This document shows, piece after piece, positions 24,356-33,436 of a stretch of DNA of 64,000 nt. Position 1 is the first letter of the stretch. The number at the start of each line of letters is the position of its first letter. The translations under genes and the position numbers were made by a program. The notes below the pieces were generated by a model that did not search any database, was not told the origin of the DNA, and was given only the letters and a program-made list of their open reading frames with translations. Source of the stretch: Streptomyces sp. B21-105 (GTDB lineage Bacteria > Actinomycetota > Actinomycetes > Streptomycetales > Streptomycetaceae). The DNA lies in contig NZ_JARUMJ010000001.1 of NCBI RefSeq assembly GCF_036898465.1, forward strand, positions 4,526,001 to 4,590,000, read 5' to 3'.

Positions 24356-26893
24356 ATGGCAACGACCACACCAGCCGGTGTGCGGGCCCACGCGAAGCAC
24401 GGCGGAGGATCCCACGGCTCCGCCGCGGACGCTCCGATGACCCACCGGCAGATCATGGAGGCGCTCTCCGGGCTGCTGCTCGGCATGTTCGTGGCGATCC
24501 TGTCGTCCACGATCGTCTCCAACGCCCTCCCCGAGATCATCGGCGACCTCGGCGGCGGACAGTCCGCCTACACCTGGGTGGTGACCGCCACCCTGCTGTC
24601 GATGACGGCGACGACCCCGCTGTGGGGCAAGCTCGCCGACCTGTACAGCAAGAAGGCGCTCGTCCAGATCGCGCTCGTCATCTACGTGCTGGGTTCGGCG
24701 GCCGCCGGGCTCTCGCAGAACGCGGGCATGCTGATCGCCTGCCGTGTCGTGCAGGGCGTCGGCGTGGGCGGTCTCTCCGCCCTGGCGCAGATCGTCATGG
24801 CGGCGATGATCTCCCCGCGTGAGCGCGGCCGTTACTCCGGTTACCTCGGGGCCACCTTCGCCGTGGCGACCGTCGGCGGTCCGCTGCTCGGCGGCGTCAT
24901 CACGGACACCTCCTGGCTGGGCTGGCGCTGGTGCTTCTACGTCGGCGTCCCCTTCGCCGTCATCGCGCTGATCGTGCTGCAGAAGACGCTGCACCTGCCG
25001 GTCGTGAAGCGGGACGTGAAGGTCGACTGGGCCGGCGCGTTCTTCATCTCGGCCGCGGTCTCGCTGCTGCTGGTCTGGGTCACCTTCGCCGGCGACAAGT
25101 ACGACTGGCTGTCGTGGCAGACGTACTCGATGATCGCGGGCTCGGTCGTGCTCGCGCTGCTGTTCGTGCTCGTCGAGAGCAGGGCCGCCGAGCCGATCAT
25201 CCCGCTGCGCCTGTTCCGCAACCGCACCATCACCCTGTCGTCGATCGCCTCGATGTTCGTGGGCGTGGCGATGTTCTCCGGGACCGTCTTCTTCGCCCAG
25301 TACTTCCAGCTGGCCCGGGACGAGTCCCCGACGATGTCGGGCATCATGACGATCCCGATGATCGGCGGTCTGTTCGTCTCCTCCACCGTCTCCGGGCAGT
25401 TCATCACCCGCACCGGAAAGTGGAAGGCGTGGCTGGTCAGCGGTGGTGTGCTCATCACCGCGGGCCTCGGGCTGCTCGGCACGATCCGCTACGACACGGA
25501 CTACTGGAAGACCGCGCTCTTCATGGCGCTGCTGGGTCTCGGCGTCGGCATGATGATGCAGAACCTGGTGCTCTCGACGCAGAACCAGGTGGACCCGTCC
25601 GACCTCGGCTCGGCCAGCTCCACGGTCACGTTCTTCCGTTCGCTCGGCGGCGCGATCGGCGTCTCGGCGCTCGGCGCCGTCATGGCGAACCGCATCACCG
25701 GCTACGCCGAGGACGGCATCGCCGGCCTCGACCCGAAGTACGCCGCCCTCGCGTCCGGCTCCGGCTCCTCCGGTCAGATCCCGGACATGGACAAGCTGCC
25801 CGTGCCGCTGCGCACGGTCATGGAGAGCGCGTACGGCCACGGCATCGCCGACGTCTTCATGATCGCCGCGATGCTGGCGCTGCTCGCCTTCCTGATCACC
25901 CTCTTCATCAGGGAGGTCCCGCTGCGGACCAAGGGCGCGCTGGCACAGGCGGCGGAGGACGACACCCCGGCAGGCGCGAAGACCCCGGCCGGCACGGAGA
26001 CCACCCCGGCGGGCACGGAGACCACCCTGTCCGGCGTGGAGACGTCGGCCGCCACGGCGACACTGTCCGGCGCGGAGACCGCCCTGTCCGGGACGGAGAC
26101 CGTCGAGCCCCAGGAGACCCCCTCGAACGGCATCTCCGTGCACGGCTTCGTCCGAGGTGCCGAGAACGCGCCCGTCCCGCAGGCCGCCGTCACCCTGATC
26201 TCACTGACCGGACGGCAGCTCAGCCGGCACGTCGCGCGGTCCGACGGGTCCTACGCGGTGGACGCGCCGGGCGCGGGCTCGTACGTGCTGATCGCCTCCG
26301 CGGACGGCTTCCAGCCCCAGGCCTCCACGATCGTGGTGAACGGCGCGGAGCCGGTGGCCTACGACATCCTGCTCAGCGGGACCAGCGGGCTCACCGGTGT
26401 GGTGCGGGCCGCCGGGTCGGGCGAGTGCGTCAAGGACGCGATGGTGATCGTCACCGATGTGCGCGGTGATCTGCTGGCCACCGGGACCACCGGTGAGCAG
26501 GGCGGGTTCTCCTTCACGGAGCTGGTGCCGGGCGCGGTGACCGTGGCGGTGAACGCCGCCGGGTTCCGGCCGCGCGCCCTGCCCGTCGAGATCGGCGGCA
26601 CCGGCGTGACCCGTACGGAGGTCGTCCTCGACGCGGGCTCCCAGCTCCGCGGCGTCGTCCGGGCGCCCCACGGTCCGCTGGCCGACGCGCGCGTGACGCT
26701 CGTGGACGCGGCGGGCAACGTGGTCGGCACCGCCACCACAGGCGCCGACGGCGCCTACGCCTTCGCCGACCTCGACGGCGGCGAGTACACGGTCATCGCG
26801 ACCGGATACCCGCCGGTGGCCACCGCGCTGACGGTCGCGGGAGCCGGCGTCGACGGCCACGACATCGAACTCGCCCACCCCGGCGAGCAGTAG
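24356..26893 (+). CDS. DHA2 (EmrB/QacA) exporter fused to carboxypeptidase-regulatory-like domains
   Basis: 845 residues. Residues 1-525 are a 14-helix major-facilitator drug:proton antiporter: MTHRQIMEALSGLLLGMFVA, the GK(L)ADLY loop in TPLWGKLADLYSKKALVQIA, and RVVQGVGVGGLSALAQIVMA. A Thr/Gly/Glu repeat linker follows (about 540-585; TPAGTETTPAGTETT, LSGAETALSGTETVE). Three beta-sandwich CarboxypepD_reg-like repeats fill about 590-845 (VHGFVRGAENAPVPQAAVTL; LTGVVRAAGSGECVKDAMVI; LRGVVRAPHGPLADARVTLV). The same module opens the next gene's product. MarR-linked. The beta domains may bind substrate or envelope partners; their side of the membrane is unclear. Confidence 0.88.
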   Translation: MATTTPAGVRAHAKHGGGSHGSAADAPMTHRQIMEALSGLLLGMFVAILSSTIVSNALPEIIGDLGGGQSAYTWVVTATLLSMTATTPLWGKLADLYSKKALVQIALVIYVLGSAAAGLSQNAGMLIACRVVQGVGVGGLSALAQIVMAAMISPRERGRYSGYLGATFAVATVGGPLLGGVITDTSWLGWRWCFYVGVPFAVIALIVLQKTLHLPVVKRDVKVDWAGAFFISAAVSLLLVWVTFAGDKYDWLSWQTYSMIAGSVVLALLFVLVESRAAEPIIPLRLFRNRTITLSSIASMFVGVAMFSGTVFFAQYFQLARDESPTMSGIMTIPMIGGLFVSSTVSGQFITRTGKWKAWLVSGGVLITAGLGLLGTIRYDTDYWKTALFMALLGLGVGMMMQNLVLSTQNQVDPSDLGSASSTVTFFRSLGGAIGVSALGAVMANRITGYAEDGIAGLDPKYAALASGSGSSGQIPDMDKLPVPLRTVMESAYGHGIADVFMIAAMLALLAFLITLFIREVPLRTKGALAQAAEDDTPAGAKTPAGTETTPAGTETTLSGVETSAATATLSGAETALSGTETVEPQETPSNGISVHGFVRGAENAPVPQAAVTLISLTGRQLSRHVARSDGSYAVDAPGAGSYVLIASADGFQPQASTIVVNGAEPVAYDILLSGTSGLTGVVRAAGSGECVKDAMVIVTDVRGDLLATGTTGEQGGFSFTELVPGAVTVAVNAAGFRPRALPVEIGGTGVTRTEVVLDAGSQLRGVVRAPHGPLADARVTLVDAAGNVVGTATTGADGAYAFADLDGGEYTVIATGYPPVATALTVAGAGVDGHDIELAHPGEQ

Positions 26894-27050
26894 CCGGGGG
26901 CCGCGCGCGGCCAGGACGAGGACGAGAACGAGGACGAGGACGCAGGGCAGGCCTGGTGCAGGCAACCGGCCAGGCTGTCGCAGACATCGCTCCGGCCCGG
27001 TGCGGGGTACGTCCCCGCACCGGGCCGTTTCCAGTCGAGGAGTACGTGAG

Positions 27051-27878
27051 ATGGGACTGACTGCGAAGATCCGCACGCGGGACGGGTGGGCCGTGTCGCA
27101 CGCGGTCGTCACGGTGACCGACATGACGGGCGGCCAGGTGCTGCGCGCGGAGGCCGACGCGGAAGGGGCCGTGCGGGACGCGACCGTACTCGCCCCCGGG
27201 GCCTACACGGTGATCGTCACCGCCGTCGGGTACGCGCCCGCGGCCCGCAGCGCGATCGTCACGGCGAGCGGAAGGGCGGAGGTCGGGACCGTGCCCCTGA
27301 CCCGGCAGGGCGGCTCGGAGCTGCCCCCGCCCGGCCCCTGGACCGTCGATCCGGCGCACTCCGCCGTCGCAGCAGTTGCCCGGCACCTGGGCATCTCCAG
27401 CGTGCACGGCAGGTTCACGGAGTTCGCGGCGGCCGTCGAGGTCGCCCCGGACGACGTCACGAAGTCCCGGGTGGAGGCGGTGATCCGCGCGGCCTCCATC
27501 GACACCGGCAACGCCGTGCGCGACGCCCATCTGCGCTCGGCGGACTTCCTGGACGTCGAGCGGTACCCGGAGATCGTCTACCGCTCGGACGGACTGGCCC
27601 CGGCCGGCCCCGACCGCTGGACGGTCCACGGTGAGCTGACCATGCGCGGCGTCGCCCGCCCGGTGGAACTGGACCTGGCCTACCTCGGCACGGGCTCCGA
27701 CCTCTGGGGCGGCACCCGGGCCGCCTTCCGGGCGACCGCGCAGCTGCGGCGCGAGGACTTCGCCATGAACTACAACCAGGTCGTCCAGGCGGGCATCGCG
27801 GCCATCGGGACGACGCTGAAGGTGGAGCTGGACGTCCAGGCGGTACAGGGGGACGCGCTGCCGCAGCTCGAAGCGTGA
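27051..27878 (+). CDS. YceI-family protein with N-terminal carboxypeptidase-regulatory domain
   Basis: 275 residues from the ATG at 27051 (GAGGAG upstream). Residues 1-85 repeat the CarboxypepD_reg fold of the exporter (MGLTAKIRTRDGWAVSHAVV; LAPGAYTVIVTAVGYAPAAR). Residues about 98-270 are a YceI domain: PWTVDPAHSAVAAVARHLGI, VHGRFTEF, YPEIVYRSDGLA, LTMRGVARPVELDLAYLG. YceI proteins bind isoprenoid or other lipid-like ligands in a lipocalin-like barrel. No signal peptide, so cytoplasmic unless exported otherwise. Shares the domain and direction with the exporter and may deliver a hydrophobic compound to it (inference). Confidence 0.85.
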   Translation: MGLTAKIRTRDGWAVSHAVVTVTDMTGGQVLRAEADAEGAVRDATVLAPGAYTVIVTAVGYAPAARSAIVTASGRAEVGTVPLTRQGGSELPPPGPWTVDPAHSAVAAVARHLGISSVHGRFTEFAAAVEVAPDDVTKSRVEAVIRAASIDTGNAVRDAHLRSADFLDVERYPEIVYRSDGLAPAGPDRWTVHGELTMRGVARPVELDLAYLGTGSDLWGGTRAAFRATAQLRREDFAMNYNQVVQAGIAAIGTTLKVELDVQAVQGDALPQLEA

Positions 27879-27880
27879 TC

Positions 27881-27939
27881 ACGGGCACACGGGCGCAGCG
27901 TCCCACGGGCACACGGGCACACGGGCACACGGGCACAGG
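27881..27939. repeat. CACGGGCA tandem repeat
   Basis: About six copies of an 8-9 base unit (CACGGGCACA) after the YceI stop codon. The remaining spacer to 28052 has no gene. Confidence 0.8.
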
Positions 27940-28052
27940 GGAGCGACGACAGCCACGGGCAAGGCGGCGACTGCCATGGGCATCGCGACGGCCGCAGGCG
28001 TAGGCACAGCGGGGTCAGCCTGATGGGACTTCACGCGGCCTAGGCTGAGGGC

Positions 28053-28529
28053 ATGGCACCGAACATCGCGACGAACACCAAGGTCTCCCTGGACGAGCTG
28101 CTGGACTTCGTCCGTCCCCGCCACCGGGCGATCCTGCTGACCCGGCGTGCCGACGGCAGCCCCCAGGCGTCGCCGCTGACCTGCGGGGTCGACGACTCGG
28201 GGCGCATCGTCGTCTCCACGTACCCCGAGCGGGCCAAGACGCGCAACGCCAAGCGGGACGCGCGCGTCGCCGTCCTCGTGCTCAGCGACGACTGGAACGG
28301 GCCGTGGGTCCAGATCGACGGGGCCGCCGAGGTGGTCGACGCCCCCGACTCCGTCGAACCGCTCGTGGAGTACTACCGCAACATCGCCGGCGAGCACCCC
28401 GACTGGGACGAGTACCGGCAGGCCATGCGGAAGCAGGGCAAGTCGATCATCCGGATCACCCCGGAACGGTGGGGCCCGGTGGCCACCGGCGGCTTCCCGG
28501 CACACCTGGTCACCGACACGGGCGAGTAG
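28053..28529 (+). CDS. PPOX-class F420-dependent oxidoreductase
   Basis: 158 residues. Split-barrel flavin-fold pattern: LDFVRPRHRAILLTRRADGS, PQASPLTCGVDDSGRIVVST, RAKTRNAKRDARVAVLVLSD and a C-terminal IIRITPERWGPVATGGF. The K(T/V)RN(A/L)KRDPRV stretch is the family's phosphate/cofactor-binding segment. Members use F420H2 or FMN to reduce small aromatic or tetrapyrrole-like substrates. Single gene, no operon partner. Substrate not predictable. Confidence 0.85.
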   Translation: MAPNIATNTKVSLDELLDFVRPRHRAILLTRRADGSPQASPLTCGVDDSGRIVVSTYPERAKTRNAKRDARVAVLVLSDDWNGPWVQIDGAAEVVDAPDSVEPLVEYYRNIAGEHPDWDEYRQAMRKQGKSIIRITPERWGPVATGGFPAHLVTDTGE

Positions 28530-28618
28530 GCCGGACCGCCCTGGTCACCCGCGCGGGCGAGTGAGCCGGACCGCCCCGGCTCTCGGCCTGGGTGCCCGGC
28601 CCTCCACTGGACGGTCCG

Positions 28619-29389
28619 TCAGCCGCGCTCGGCCATCGTCTCGATGCCCGCGATCAGCAGGTCCAGGGCGAAGTCGAAGTCCCGCTCCCACATCTCCCGC
28701 ACCGTGTCGCCGCCGCGGGCCGCCATGACGTCCTCGGCCTCCTTGACCACGTCGGCGGCCGGCGGAACCCGGCCGGCCTCGCTCATCGCGTGGCGGAAGT
28801 AGTCGTCCGGGGTCATGCCGACGGCCGTGCAGCGGGCGAGGAAATGGCCCTCGACGGTGCCGAAGCCGTACACGAACTGGAAGACGGCGGCGATGGCCGC
28901 TTTGAGGCCGCGCGTCGGGATCCCGGTGCGGCGGACGACGCGCTGGACGACGCGGCAGAAGGCGAGGTGGTCGGGGCCGACGTTGAGGAACGAGCCGGCG
29001 AGCGGCGACAGCCAGGGATGCCGGACCAGCAGGTCGCGGTAGGCACGGGCGAGCGTGCGCAGCTGGTCGCGCCAGTCCACGTCGTCGTCCGCCGGATCGG
29101 GCAGCAGCTCCGCCAACTCGCCGAAGGCGGCGTCCAGGGCGAGTTCGAGCAGGTCGTCCTTGGTGTCGACGTACCAGTAGACGGACATCGCCGTCACGTT
29201 CAGCTCGGCCGCCAGTCGCCGCATGGAGAACCCGGCCGGCCCCTCGGCGTCCAGCAGCCGCACGGCGGCCTCGGTGATCCGGTCCCGGTCCAGCCCGGAG
29301 GGTCGGCCCCCGCCACGGCCGCGGCGCCGCGCCTTGCCTTCCAGCCACACGCTGGTGTGCGCGGCGGGATCCTTGGCGGTCTCGGCCAT
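28619..29389 (-). CDS. TetR/AcrR-family regulator with a TetR_C (tetracycline-type) domain
   Basis: 256 residues. N-terminal extension rich in Arg/Gly (KARRRGRGGGRPSG), then the HTH: LDRDRITEAAVRLLDAEGPA, FSMRRLAAELNVTAMSVYWY, VDTKDDLLELALDAAFGEL. The C-terminal half (about 115-250) is the larger TetR_C ligand/dimer domain, usual in drug-responsive repressors. No transporter gene is adjacent: the neighbours are the convergent F420 oxidoreductase and, beyond a terminator, the glycosyltransferase operon. The target is therefore unknown; the F420 oxidoreductase is one possibility. Confidence 0.85.
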   Translation of the reverse strand: MAETAKDPAAHTSVWLEGKARRRGRGGGRPSGLDRDRITEAAVRLLDAEGPAGFSMRRLAAELNVTAMSVYWYVDTKDDLLELALDAAFGELAELLPDPADDDVDWRDQLRTLARAYRDLLVRHPWLSPLAGSFLNVGPDHLAFCRVVQRVVRRTGIPTRGLKAAIAAVFQFVYGFGTVEGHFLARCTAVGMTPDDYFRHAMSEAGRVPPAADVVKEAEDVMAARGGDTVREMWERDFDFALDLLIAGIETMAERG

Positions 29390-29501
29390 CGCACGGCACC
29401 TTCCTGCACTCGCCGGTCACTGGGGACGATGCTAAGCGGCGGCCGGCGTTCCGCAGCCGGGCGGGCCCCGCCCGGGCTGGGGCTTCACCGTCCCGGAAGA
29501 C

Positions 29502-29540
29502 GGCGACAGGGCGGTGGCACCAAGCCACCGCCCTGTCGCC
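29502..29540 (-). terminator. Terminator of the two-component/glycosyltransferase operon
   Basis: Perfect 17-bp stem GGCGACAGGGCGGTGGC / GCCACCGCCCTGTCGCC with an ACCAA loop, 39 bases past the GT39 stop codon. It isolates the operon from the downstream tetR gene. Confidence 0.9.
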
Positions 29541-29578
29541 GCGAACCCGCTGCTTCGAGCCCGTCCTCGGGACCCTCG

Positions 29579-31801
29579 TCAGCTGCCCGACTTCTGGGTC
29601 AGGTCGTAGAAGGTGGACGAACCGACCGTCACCTTCTTGAAGTTGGCCTCGACCCAGGACGCGATCTGCGACGACGTACCGCTGCCGCCGCCCATACCGC
29701 CGCCGGAACCGCTGCTGATGAAGTAGTGGATCTCACCGTCGGCCACGTACTGCTTGAACTGCGCCGGCGTCGGGGACGGGTCGGTGCCGTTGAAGCCGCC
29801 GACCGCCATCACCGCGTCACCGGTGGCGAGTTGGTAGCTCGCGGCGTTCTGGGCGCCGACCGCCGCCGCGGCCCACGTGTACTTCCCCGAGTCGGCCTCC
29901 AGGAGCTTCTTGGCCTCGGCCGAGACGCTCGCGCCGTTCAGCAGGCCGCCGACGCCACCGCCGCCGCGCATACCGCCGCCGCCCCCGTCACCGGTCTGCC
30001 CGCCGGGCATGCCGCCCTGCTGGTTCTGGCCCTGGCCCTGCATACCGGCATTGCCGCCGCCGGGGAAGCCGCCCGTGCCGCCGCCCTGCTGGTTCTGCCC
30101 TTGGCCTTGCCCCTGGCCCTGCCCCTGCGTGTTGCCGGTGCCGTTGCCGTTCTGCTGGCTCTGGCCGCCGGGGCCACCGCCGTTGCCGCCGAAGCCGCCC
30201 CGGCCGCCGCCACCTCCCGGACCGCCGCCCATCATGCTCGCGCCGGCCGGACCGGCGGTGACGATGGATCCGGTGTGGCCCTCCTGCAGCGTGCTGAGGG
30301 TATACGCCGTCGGACCGGCCAGCGCGGCCATGAGGCCGACGGAGGCCGCGGCGAGCGCGAGTTGCCGGTTGACGCGGCCCGCGAAGACCAGGCCGAGCGC
30401 GGCGGTCAGCCCGCCGAGCAGCACCAGCCACTTCAGCCAGGGCAGGTAGTCGGGCGTGCGGTTGAGCAGGACGTAGCTCCAGGCCGCCGCCGCCACGACC
30501 GAGGCCGCGAGGGTCGGCGCGGCCCAGATCTCCGACCGCTTCTCCCACAGGAGACCGGCGCCCATGCCGATCACGGCCGCCGTGTAGGGGGCGAGGGCCA
30601 CCGTGTAGTACTGGTGGAAGATGCCCGCCATGTAGCTGAAGACGGCCATGGTGATCAGCAGCGAGCCGCCCCAGACCAGGAACAGGGCGCGGGTCGTCGA
30701 CGTCCGGCTCAGCTTCCGGGCCGCCACCAGACCGCCGGCCAGCAGGATCAGCGCGGCCGGCAGCAGCCAGGAGATCTGGCCGCCGATCTCGGAGTTGAAC
30801 ATCCGGTCCCAGCCGGTCTCACCCCACTGGCCGGTGTTCCCGCCGCCACCGCCGCCGCCGACGCTGCCGGTCTCCTCGCCGTTGAGGCGGCCGAGACCGT
30901 TGTAGCCGAAGGTCAGCTCCAGGAAGGAGTTGTTCTGCGAGCCGCCGATGTACGGGCGGGAGGAGGCCGGCCACAGTTCGACGATCGCGACCCACCAGCC
31001 GCCGGACACGATCACCGCGCCCGTGGCGACGGCCAGCTGCCCCAGCCGCTTCTTCACCGGCACCGGCGCGCAGACCGCGTGGACGAGCGCGAGCGGCGGC
31101 AGGATCAGGAACGCCTGCAAGGTCTTGGCGAGGAACGCGAAGCCGATCGCGACCCCGGCCCACACCAGCCACTTCGTCCGGCCGTCCTCGACTGCGCGAG
31201 CCGTGAAGTAGCAGGCCACGGCCATCAGGAGGGCGAGCATGGCGTCCGGGTTGTTGAACCGGAACATCAGCGCGGCGACGGGGGTCAGGGCCAGCACCGC
31301 GCCGGCGATGAGACCGGCCGCGGGGCTGAACCGGCGGCGCACCGAGGCGTACACGACGGCGACCGTGCCGACGCCCATCAGCACCTCGGGCGCGAGGATC
31401 GCCCACGAGCTCAGGCCGAAGATCCGCACCGACAGCGCCATCGGCCACAGGGAGGCCGGGGGCTTGTCGACGGTGATGGCGTTGCCCGCGTCCAGCGAGC
31501 CGAAGAACAGGGCCTTCCAGCTCTGACTGCCGGCCTGGACGGCCGCCGAGTAGAAGGAGTTGGCATAGCCGGAGGCGCTCAGGTTGTAGAGGTAGAGGAG
31601 GAGCGTGGCGGCCAGCAGGCCGAGGAGCGCCGGGCGGGCCCAGCGCGGGTCCTCGGGGCGGCCCCGCCACAGTCTGCGGTGCAGGGGCTGCTTCGGCTCA
31701 CCCGAGTCGGGGGCCGGGACGACGGTTTCCCGCGCGGACGCCGGGGAGTGCTCCGGCGGCGCGCCCCAGGCGGCCGTCGGCTGGTCGAGGTGGGTGGTCA
31801 T
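29579..31801 (-). CDS. GT39/PMT-type membrane glycosyltransferase
   Basis: 740 residues. About 11-12 membrane helices from residue 55 to about 505. The catalytic region after the first helix is FFGSLDAGNAITVDKPPASL, with the acidic residues expected of GT-C enzymes that use lipid-phosphate sugars. A Gly/Gln-rich outer loop follows (about 515-630; GQGQGQGQGQNQQGGGTGG), then a small extracellular C-terminal domain (AVMAVGGFNGTDPSPTPAQF; GEIHYFISSGSGGGMGGGSG). The family is annotated as ArnT- or mannosyltransferase-like. It overlaps the GT2-GtrA gene by 4 bases; together they could make and use polyprenyl-phosphate sugars. The QGQ tract is a slippage-prone repeat. Confidence 0.87.
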   Translation of the reverse strand: MTTHLDQPTAAWGAPPEHSPASARETVVPAPDSGEPKQPLHRRLWRGRPEDPRWARPALLGLLAATLLLYLYNLSASGYANSFYSAAVQAGSQSWKALFFGSLDAGNAITVDKPPASLWPMALSVRIFGLSSWAILAPEVLMGVGTVAVVYASVRRRFSPAAGLIAGAVLALTPVAALMFRFNNPDAMLALLMAVACYFTARAVEDGRTKWLVWAGVAIGFAFLAKTLQAFLILPPLALVHAVCAPVPVKKRLGQLAVATGAVIVSGGWWVAIVELWPASSRPYIGGSQNNSFLELTFGYNGLGRLNGEETGSVGGGGGGGNTGQWGETGWDRMFNSEIGGQISWLLPAALILLAGGLVAARKLSRTSTTRALFLVWGGSLLITMAVFSYMAGIFHQYYTVALAPYTAAVIGMGAGLLWEKRSEIWAAPTLAASVVAAAAWSYVLLNRTPDYLPWLKWLVLLGGLTAALGLVFAGRVNRQLALAAASVGLMAALAGPTAYTLSTLQEGHTGSIVTAGPAGASMMGGGPGGGGGRGGFGGNGGGPGGQSQQNGNGTGNTQGQGQGQGQGQNQQGGGTGGFPGGGNAGMQGQGQNQQGGMPGGQTGDGGGGGMRGGGGVGGLLNGASVSAEAKKLLEADSGKYTWAAAAVGAQNAASYQLATGDAVMAVGGFNGTDPSPTPAQFKQYVADGEIHYFISSGSGGGMGGGSGTSSQIASWVEANFKKVTVGSSTFYDLTQKSGS

Positions 31802-33422
31802 CGGGCGTCCCCCGGGTCGGTGTCGTGGGGGCGCACCGGCTGCATCCGCAGGGTGGCGTCCCTCCAGGTGCCGTCCGCGGCTTCGCCGGCGCGGAGATGG
31901 GTCGTGGATACGGACGTGGACGTGGACGTGCTCATGGACGTGCTCGTGGACGTGGACGTGGACGTGGTCCGGGCGGTGCCGTGCGGATGGGCTACCGGCC
32001 GCTGCGGCGGGCCCGAGCGCTGGGGCAGCGGCCCGAAGTGGCCGCCGGCCGGCGCGGACGAGGTCGCCGGGTGCGTCGCCGGGTGCGTCGTGGGCGTGGT
32101 CGTCGGGTACGTCACTGAGGGCGGGCCCGCGGGTGAGGCAGGGATGGCGGCGGCCCCGGTCGTCGTCGCCGGGTCGTCACCGTCGCGCCGGTCGGGGAAC
32201 ACCCACACGCGGAAGAGCAGGAAGCGCAGCACCGTCGCCGCGAGGTTGGCCGCGACGAGGGCCGCCAGCTCGGTCGCGTGCGCGGGGTCGGAGGTCGCCG
32301 CGTTCAGCGCGACGAGCGAGCCGCTGGTCAGCGCCAGGCCGATACCGAAGACGACCAGGCCCTGCGCCTGGTGCTTGACGGCCCCGCCGCGTCCCCGCAC
32401 CCCGAAGGTGAGGCGCCGGTTGGCGGCGGTGTTGGCGACCGCGGACACCAGCAGGGCGAGCGCGTTGGCGATCTGCGAGCCGCCGAACTGGCGGAAACCG
32501 CTGTAGAGAAGGAGGTAGAAGAGGGTGGACAGTCCGCCGACGACGCAGAACCCGACCAGCTGACGGGCCAGGCCGCCCGGCACGTCCTGGATCTCGCGGT
32601 CGCGCGGGTCGTCGCCGAACGGACGGCGGAGCCGGTCGAGGGACAGCGAACCGGTGGCCAGGGCCTTGCCCACGCGCCACACCCCTTTCAGGTCGTCGGT
32701 CGCCGTCTTCACGATGTGCACCGTGGAGTCCGGGTCGTCGACCCAGTCGACCGGCACCTCGTGGATACGGAGGCCGGCGCGCTCGGCGAGCACCAGCATC
32801 TCAGTGTCGAAGAACCAGCCGGTGTCTTCCACCAGGGGAGCAGAATCCGTGCGACGTCACGCCGGATCGCCTTGAACCCGCACTGCGCGTCCGAGAAGCG
32901 GGCCTGTAGCGAGCCGCGCAGGATCAGGTTGTAGGCGCGGCTGATGAACTCCCGCTTCGGCCCGCGCACCACCCGGGAGTCACGGGCGAGCCGGGAGCCG
33001 ATCGCCAGGTCGGAGTGGCCGGAGATCAGCGGCGCCACCAGCGGCAGCAGCGCGTTGAGGTCGGTGGACAGGTCCACGTCCATGTACGCGAGGATCGGGG
33101 CGTCCGAGGCGGACCAGACGGTCCGCAGGGCTCGGCCGCGGCCCTTCTGCTCGAGCCGGAAGTTCCGCACCTCCGGGATCCGCGCCTCCAGCCGGCGCGC
33201 CACCGAGGGGGTCGCGTCGGTCGACGCGTTGTCCGCGATGGTGATGCGGAAGGAGTAGGGGAACGTCCGCGTCAGGTGGTCGTGCAGTCTCCGGACGCAG
33301 GGCTGGAGGTCCTTCTCCTCGTTGAAGACGGGGATCACTACGTCCAGGACAGGCGTACCGGCTGTGGCGGCCGGGAGGTGCTCCCGCGCCGGCAGGGTGC
33401 CGGGAGAAGAGTCGGTTCGCAT
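31798..33422 (-). pseudogene. GT2 (polyprenyl-phosphate sugar synthase)-GtrA fusion, frameshifted
   Basis: Residues 1-196 in the first frame are a GT2 domain: LDVVIPVFNEEKDLQPCVRR, ADNASTDATPSV, AYMDVDLSTDLNALLPLV and SDAQCGFKAIRRDVARILLP. The reading then fails, and the rest (VEDTGWFFDTEMLVLAERAG; VPVDWVDDPDSTVHIVKTAT) continues in another frame, followed by a four-helix GtrA membrane domain (LARQLVGFCVVGGLSTLFYL) and a Thr/Ser-repeat tail. The break is at a run of four C (plus-strand G at 32835-32838); a fifth C restores LLPLVEDTGW. Either a one-base deletion or a sequencing error. If genuine, the operon's sugar-phosphate donor enzyme is inactive. Confidence 0.85.
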
Positions 33423-33436
33423 GTCGTCGACTTTCG

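Noticed and set aside
28592..32506. A 1304-codon open frame on the plus strand
   Set aside because: It runs antisense across the TetR and GT39 genes, which have clear domains. The product is His/Arg/Gly/Ala low complexity, a typical GC-rich shadow.
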